From the NCBI GenBank assembly GCA_900548275.1, contig URJY01000001.1, positions 186,001 to 250,000 on the forward strand: DNA of 64,000 nt. Reading direction: 5' to 3'. Positions 60,578-64,000 of the stretch are shown here, in pieces. The stretch's first letter is position 1. Every line of letters begins with the position of its first letter. Made by a program: the position numbers and the translations under genes. The notes under the pieces are model-generated. The model was not told the DNA's origin, did not search any database, and saw nothing but the letters and a program-made list of their open reading frames with translations. Origin of the DNA: an uncultured Opitutales bacterium. GTDB taxonomy: Bacteria; Verrucomicrobiota; Verrucomicrobiia; Opitutales; Intestinicryptomonadaceae.

Positions 60578-61564
60578 ATGAGTATTAAAATCGGTATTAT
60601 CGGATACGGGAACTTGGGCAGGGGCGTTGAATGCGCCGTCCGCCAGAATCCCGATATGGAATTGGCGGCGGTCTTTACGCGGAGAAATCCCGAAAGCCTC
60701 AAGATTTCGACACCCTCGGCGGCTGTCGCGGGCGTGGGCGAAATCGCGCAGTGGAAGGACAAAATCGACGTCATGATAATTTGCGGCGGAAGCGCGACGG
60801 ATCTGCCCAAGCAGACGCCCGAATATGCGAAGATGTTCAACGTTGTCGACAGCTTCGACACGCACGCGAAAATCCCCGAGCACTTTGCGGCGGTCGACAA
60901 GTCGGCGAAGTCGGCGGGAAAAGTCGCGATAATTTCGGTGGGGTGGGACCCCGGATTGTTCTCGCTCAACAGAATGTACGCCAACGCAATCCTCACCGAC
61001 GGCAAAGACTACACGTTCTGGGGCAAGGGCGTAAGTCAGGGGCACTCCGACGCCGTCCGCCGAATCGCGGGCGTGAAAAACGCCAAGCAGTACACGATTC
61101 CCGTGCAGTCGGCTTTGGACGCGGTAAGAAGCGGCAAGAATCCCGACCTCACCACGCGCCAGAAGCACACGCGCGAATGTTTCGTCGTTCTGGAGGACGG
61201 CGCAAACGCCGCCGAGGTTGAAAAGCAAATCAAGGAAATGCCCAACTATTTCGCCGACTACGACACGACAGTTCACTTTATCGGCGACGAAGAATTTGCG
61301 AAAAACCACAGCGCAATTCCGCACGGCGGCTTCGTGCTCCGCTGCGGCAAGACGGGCGCGAACGGCGAGAACAGCCACATCATAGAGTACAGCCTCAAGC
61401 TCGATTCGAACCCCGAATTTACGTCGTGCGTGCTGCTCGCCTACGCAAGGGCGGCGTACAGACTCAACAAAGAGGGGCAGAGCGGCTGCAAAACTGTGTT
61501 CGACATCGCGCCCGCGTACCTGAGCGCAAAGAGCGGCGAAGAACTTCGCGCGACGATGTTGTAG
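60578..61564 (+). CDS. ddh: meso-diaminopimelate D-dehydrogenase
   Basis: The 328-residue enzyme reversibly interconverts meso-diaminopimelate and 2-amino-6-oxopimelate with NADP(H). The Rossmann motif GIIGYGNLGRGVE is at about residues 6-18. Further family segments are ICGGSATDLPKQTP, VVDSFDTHAKIPEH, SVGWDPGLFSLNRM, FWGKGVSQGHSDAVRRI and HGGFVLR. The start at 60578 (MSIKIGIIGYG) lies directly after an inverted repeat. DapL at 3809 gives a second diaminopimelate route in the same window, so lysine/peptidoglycan synthesis may be redundant. Confidence 0.94.
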   Translation: MSIKIGIIGYGNLGRGVECAVRQNPDMELAAVFTRRNPESLKISTPSAAVAGVGEIAQWKDKIDVMIICGGSATDLPKQTPEYAKMFNVVDSFDTHAKIPEHFAAVDKSAKSAGKVAIISVGWDPGLFSLNRMYANAILTDGKDYTFWGKGVSQGHSDAVRRIAGVKNAKQYTIPVQSALDAVRSGKNPDLTTRQKHTRECFVVLEDGANAAEVEKQIKEMPNYFADYDTTVHFIGDEEFAKNHSAIPHGGFVLRCGKTGANGENSHIIEYSLKLDSNPEFTSCVLLAYARAAYRLNKEGQSGCKTVFDIAPAYLSAKSGEELRATML

Positions 61565-61589
61565 GTTTCCGCCACGAATCGAAATTTCG

Positions 61590-61625
61590 AAAGACCGCAT
61601 TTTTTTCGGATGCGGTCTTTTTTAT
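61590..61625. terminator. Bidirectional intrinsic terminator after ddh
   Basis: AAAGACCGCAT pairs with ATGCGGTCTTT around a TTTTTTCGG loop, with T's after both strands' stems. It lies between the converging ddh and lipoprotein genes. Confidence 0.85.
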
Positions 61626-62086
61626 TTTCCGTCGGAAGCGGTCTTTTTGTATAACGGGTAGAGGTGTTCGAGTCGTTCGATTTCGTCGGACATTTGCGGA
61701 TTTCTTTCGACAATCGTCGTGCTTCCTCCGTCGGGGAGGGCGACGGTTTTTGTGCGGTACAAGTCCGATTTTTTCAGTCCGAGTTTTGCGAGATATTTGG
61801 CGTCTTGGGCGGCGGGTTGTCCGTATTGCGGGGCGTAGCCGTCGGCGCGGATTATGAAGCTTGCGCCGAACATAGAGTACGAGGAAAATTCGCCGTTTTC
61901 GTCGGTATGCGCCGTGTATTTGCGGACGGGCAGGGGCAGAAACATTCCGTTTTTCGAAACAAGCAACTCGGCATTTGCAATGGGGCTGCCCGTTTCGGCG
62001 TCGACCGCTTTCAGCCTATTGCAGACACAGCCCGAGAGAATCGGGAGCGCGGCGGCGACGAGAAATGCGGGTAATAACTTTTGCAT
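61622..62086 (-). CDS. Lipoprotein with carboxypeptidase-regulatory-like domain
   Basis: The 154-residue protein has a signal peptide with lipobox LSGC (acylated Cys at about residue 20). The mature part begins RLKAVDAETGSPIANAELLVSKNG and continues TDENGEFSSY, the beta-sandwich pattern of CarboxypepD_reg-like domains. The C-terminal 40 residues are Lys/Glu-rich and helical. Function is unknown. It converges on ddh and shares its upstream region with the GH78 gene. A 7-bp hairpin (TTGCGTT/AACGCAA, 62103-62121) lies upstream of its start. Confidence 0.7.
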   Translation of the reverse strand: MQKLLPAFLVAAALPILSGCVCNRLKAVDAETGSPIANAELLVSKNGMFLPLPVRKYTAHTDENGEFSSYSMFGASFIIRADGYAPQYGQPAAQDAKYLAKLGLKKSDLYRTKTVALPDGGSTTIVERNPQMSDEIERLEHLYPLYKKTASDGK

Positions 62087-62148
62087 AATCCGTTCCTATA
62101 TTTTGCGTTTTGGCAACGCAAGGATTTTCGGAGAACCCGCCATTAGGC

Positions 62149-62177
62149 TTGACAGAAAAACGCCCGTTTACGATTCT
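62149..62177 (+). promoter_or_regulatory. Candidate promoter of the GH78 gene
   Basis: TTGACA at 62149-62154 is followed after 17 bases by GATTCT at 62172-62177, about 40 bp upstream of the start codon at 62217. The GATT-type -10 resembles that of the promoter at 9838. Confidence 0.5.
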
Positions 62178-62216
62178 CGAAACGGTTTGAATTTTGTCGA
62201 ACAACCAACTGTCTAT

Positions 62217-64000
62217 ATGGGGAAAATAACAAGAATTGCCTTTGCGGCGGCATCGCTGTTTCTCGCGGCGTGTGCGTCGTATTTTTCGAACGCGTCCGCG
62301 CCGACCGATTTGACTGTCGGCGAGTTCTTCACGAATCCGCTCGGCTATGCGCTCGAGGATATGTCGTTTTCGTGGCGGCTGCCCGCGGGACGGCAGACGG
62401 CGTATCAAATCGTGGTCGCAAAAGATTCCTCGATGTCCGACGCTTCGCTTGTGTGGGATTCGGGCAGGGTGCTGTCCGCGCAAAATGTGAAAGTCGAATT
62501 TCCGCGAAAGGTGGCTTCGCGCGAAAAGCTTTTCTGGAAAGTCCGCTATTGGGACGGCGACGGCAAATGCAGCGCGTGGTCGGCGGTAAACAGTTTCGAG
62601 GCGGGGCTCGATTCAGCCGACTGGCGCGGAAGCTGGCTCGCCTCGCCCGAAGTTCCGCAGCCCAAAGACAGGTTTTTCGACTTTCAGGAACGTCAGGGAG
62701 TTTTGCCGTACCGCAACGTTCCGCCGACGTATTTCAGAAAGAATTTCGAGCTGAAAAAAGACGTAAAAAAGGCGCGGCTATACCTCGCAAGCAGGGGCAT
62801 TGCGAAGGCGCACATCAACTCGAAAAAAATCGGCGACGACTACTGGGTTGCGGGTTGGACGGAGTATCCCATTCGCGTGCAGGCAACGACCTACGACGTT
62901 TCGGAAAACCTAAAGCGCGGCGCAAACGCCATAGGCGTGGAGCTTGCCGACGGTTGGTATTGCGGCATTCAGGCGTGGTGCTACCAACTCAAGGCGAAAA
63001 CTTCGCTCAAGAACTACAAGCCCGATTTTATCGCGCAGCTCGAAGTTGAGTACGCCGACGGCTCGACCGAAATTTTGACAAGCGACGATTCGTGGAAATA
63101 CTCATACGGTGCGCGCCTTGAAGCCGACATCTACAACGGCGAAAAATACGACGCCCGCCGCGGACTCGGTGCGTGGACATGCGCCGATTTCGACGACTCC
63201 GCGTGGGGCAAGTCTGCCGCCGAGCCGCGCAAACCGCAGCCGCTTATCGAGCCGCGCCGCTGCGAGCCGATTCGCTGCACCGACATTTTCAAACCCGTGT
63301 CGATACGCAGGACGGGTACGGGCGTGTTCATTGTCGATTTCGGGCAGAACTTTGCGGGTATCGAGCGGCTGAAATTCCCGTCGCTGCCGTCGGGTACGGC
63401 GATAAAGGTTCGCTGCGCCGAAATTCTCAACAAGGACGGCTCTTTCCGCACCGAAAACTACCGCTCGGCGGAATCGACCGACATCTATATTTCCGACGGC
63501 AAGCCCTTTGTGTGGGAGCCGATTTTCACCTACCACGGCTTCAGATACCTCGAGTTGAGCGGGCTTCCCGAGGGCTTCGAGCTTCGTCCCGAAAATGTCG
63601 AAGGTCTCGCGCTGCGTACCGCCGCCGCAATGGCGGGCACATTCGAGTGTTCCGAGCCGCTCATCAACAAGCTTCAAAGCAACATTCAATGGGGGCAGCG
63701 CAGCAACTTCTTTTCGACCCCGACCGACTGCCCGCAGCGCGACGAGCGCATGGGCTTCACTGGAGACGCGCAGGTGTTTATGCCTACCGCCCTCTATAAT
63801 ATGAACCTCAACGCGTTCTTCGTAAAGTGGATGACCGATGTCGACGACGCGCAGGGCGAGGACGGCATTTACCCGTATTTTGCGCCGAATCTGCCCAAGT
63901 ATTTGTACGCAACCCCGGGGTGGTCGGACTGCGGCGTAATCGCGCCGTGGGAAACCTACCTTTTCTACGGCGACAAAAAAATTCTGCGCCGCAACTACGC
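62217..64000 (+). CDS. Alpha-L-rhamnosidase, glycoside hydrolase family 78 (3' end cut by window edge)
   Basis: The frame runs from the ATG at 62217 to the window edge, giving about 594 residues. It starts MGKITRIAFAAASLFLAACAS, a lipoprotein-type signal (LAAC). The N-terminal domains follow (LTVGEFFTNPLGYALEDMSFSW, then WRGSWLAS and YFRKNFELKK, the Bac_rhamnosid_N-type beta domain). The helical-barrel start has the conserved acidic motif DCPQRDERMGFTGDAQ (Asp504 to Asp517), where the family's substrate-binding acidic residues lie. It should remove terminal alpha-L-rhamnose from plant or bacterial glycans. The C-terminal part, including the expected catalytic base, is outside the window. Confidence 0.9.
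   Translation, partial: MGKITRIAFAAASLFLAACASYFSNASAPTDLTVGEFFTNPLGYALEDMSFSWRLPAGRQTAYQIVVAKDSSMSDASLVWDSGRVLSAQNVKVEFPRKVASREKLFWKVRYWDGDGKCSAWSAVNSFEAGLDSADWRGSWLASPEVPQPKDRFFDFQERQGVLPYRNVPPTYFRKNFELKKDVKKARLYLASRGIAKAHINSKKIGDDYWVAGWTEYPIRVQATTYDVSENLKRGANAIGVELADGWYCGIQAWCYQLKAKTSLKNYKPDFIAQLEVEYADGSTEILTSDDSWKYSYGARLEADIYNGEKYDARRGLGAWTCADFDDSAWGKSAAEPRKPQPLIEPRRCEPIRCTDIFKPVSIRRTGTGVFIVDFGQNFAGIERLKFPSLPSGTAIKVRCAEILNKDGSFRTENYRSAESTDIYISDGKPFVWEPIFTYHGFRYLELSGLPEGFELRPENVEGLALRTAAAMAGTFECSEPLINKLQSNIQWGQRSNFFSTPTDCPQRDERMGFTGDAQVFMPTALYNMNLNAFFVKWMTDVDDAQGEDGIYPYFAPNLPKYLYATPGWSDCGVIAPWETYLFYGDKKILRRNY

Noticed and set aside
1..64000. tRNA/rRNA genes, CRISPR arrays, transposases and integrases
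   Set aside because: Reading the intergenic stretches showed no cloverleaf-like sequence, no regularly spaced repeats and no IS-type genes; a covariance-model scan was not possible here.

Overview
The window reads as a chromosomal segment of a Gram-negative Verrucomicrobiota bacterium, most likely an Opitutae-like, gut or sugar-degrading lineage. The indicators are a secreted protein ending in a VPEPAEW-type PEP-CTERM sorting signal, DapL-type lysine/diaminopimelate synthesis, a squalene-hopene cyclase, LpxI (lipid A), ExbB/ExbD energisers, and secreted glycoside hydrolases (GH2, GH78). The taxon is an inference from gene content, not from a marker-gene search. Coding density is high and the third codon position is GC-rich, so many long antisense reading frames exist and have been ignored. 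Many neighbouring genes overlap by exactly four bases (ATGA). Shine-Dalgarno sequences are often absent.

Layout. 1-3722 (minus): panC, nadB, apt, a lipoprotein and a DMT-family membrane protein. 3809-7067 (plus): dapL, purU, a NUDIX hydrolase, pyrE. 7169-9714 (minus): squalene-hopene cyclase with an overlapping TetR regulator and a tandem operator upstream. 9979-15457 (plus): a sugar-acid catabolic cluster (LacI regulator, MFS transporter, SDR dehydrogenase, RraA-like aldolase, enolase-superfamily dehydratase), followed by two copies of a structured ~170-bp repeat. 15965-19198 (plus): tig, clpP, clpX. 19311-24792: outer-membrane protein, purL, small membrane protein. 24829-34128 (minus): ArnA-like formyltransferase, ArnC-like glycosyltransferase, hexapeptide protein, ExbD/ExbD/ExbB, sufE, lpxI, a FecR-domain protein and leuS. 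34294-35744 (plus): Lys/Ala/Pro-rich secreted protein and a small ribbon-helix-helix protein. 35952-46767 (minus): glcD-like oxidase, ptsI, malQ, purF, potDCBA. 46992-51350 (plus): frameshifted PEP-CTERM protein and GH2 beta-mannosidase. 51380-60403: signalling and peptide-modification region. 60578-64000: ddh, a lipoprotein and a GH78 alpha-L-rhamnosidase cut by the right edge.

The most interesting part is 51380-60403. It holds two Ser/Thr kinases (one fused to a DUF805 membrane domain, one with a single-base frameshift), an HtrA-type protease, an ECF-like sigma factor coupled to the second kinase, and a small charged protein. Divergent from the kinase/sigma operon is a compact graspetide-like RiPP operon: a 74-residue candidate precursor peptide, an intrinsic terminator acting as an attenuator, an MvdD-like ATP-grasp ligase, and a 49-residue single-pass peptide whose start overlaps the ligase stop. 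The precursor ends in Asp-Asp-Trp-Asn after a Ser/Gly-rich segment and resembles no precursor family I can name. This is the best candidate for an undescribed system, possibly controlled by the adjacent kinase and sigma factor.

No tRNA, rRNA, CRISPR array, transposase or integrase was recognised by eye.
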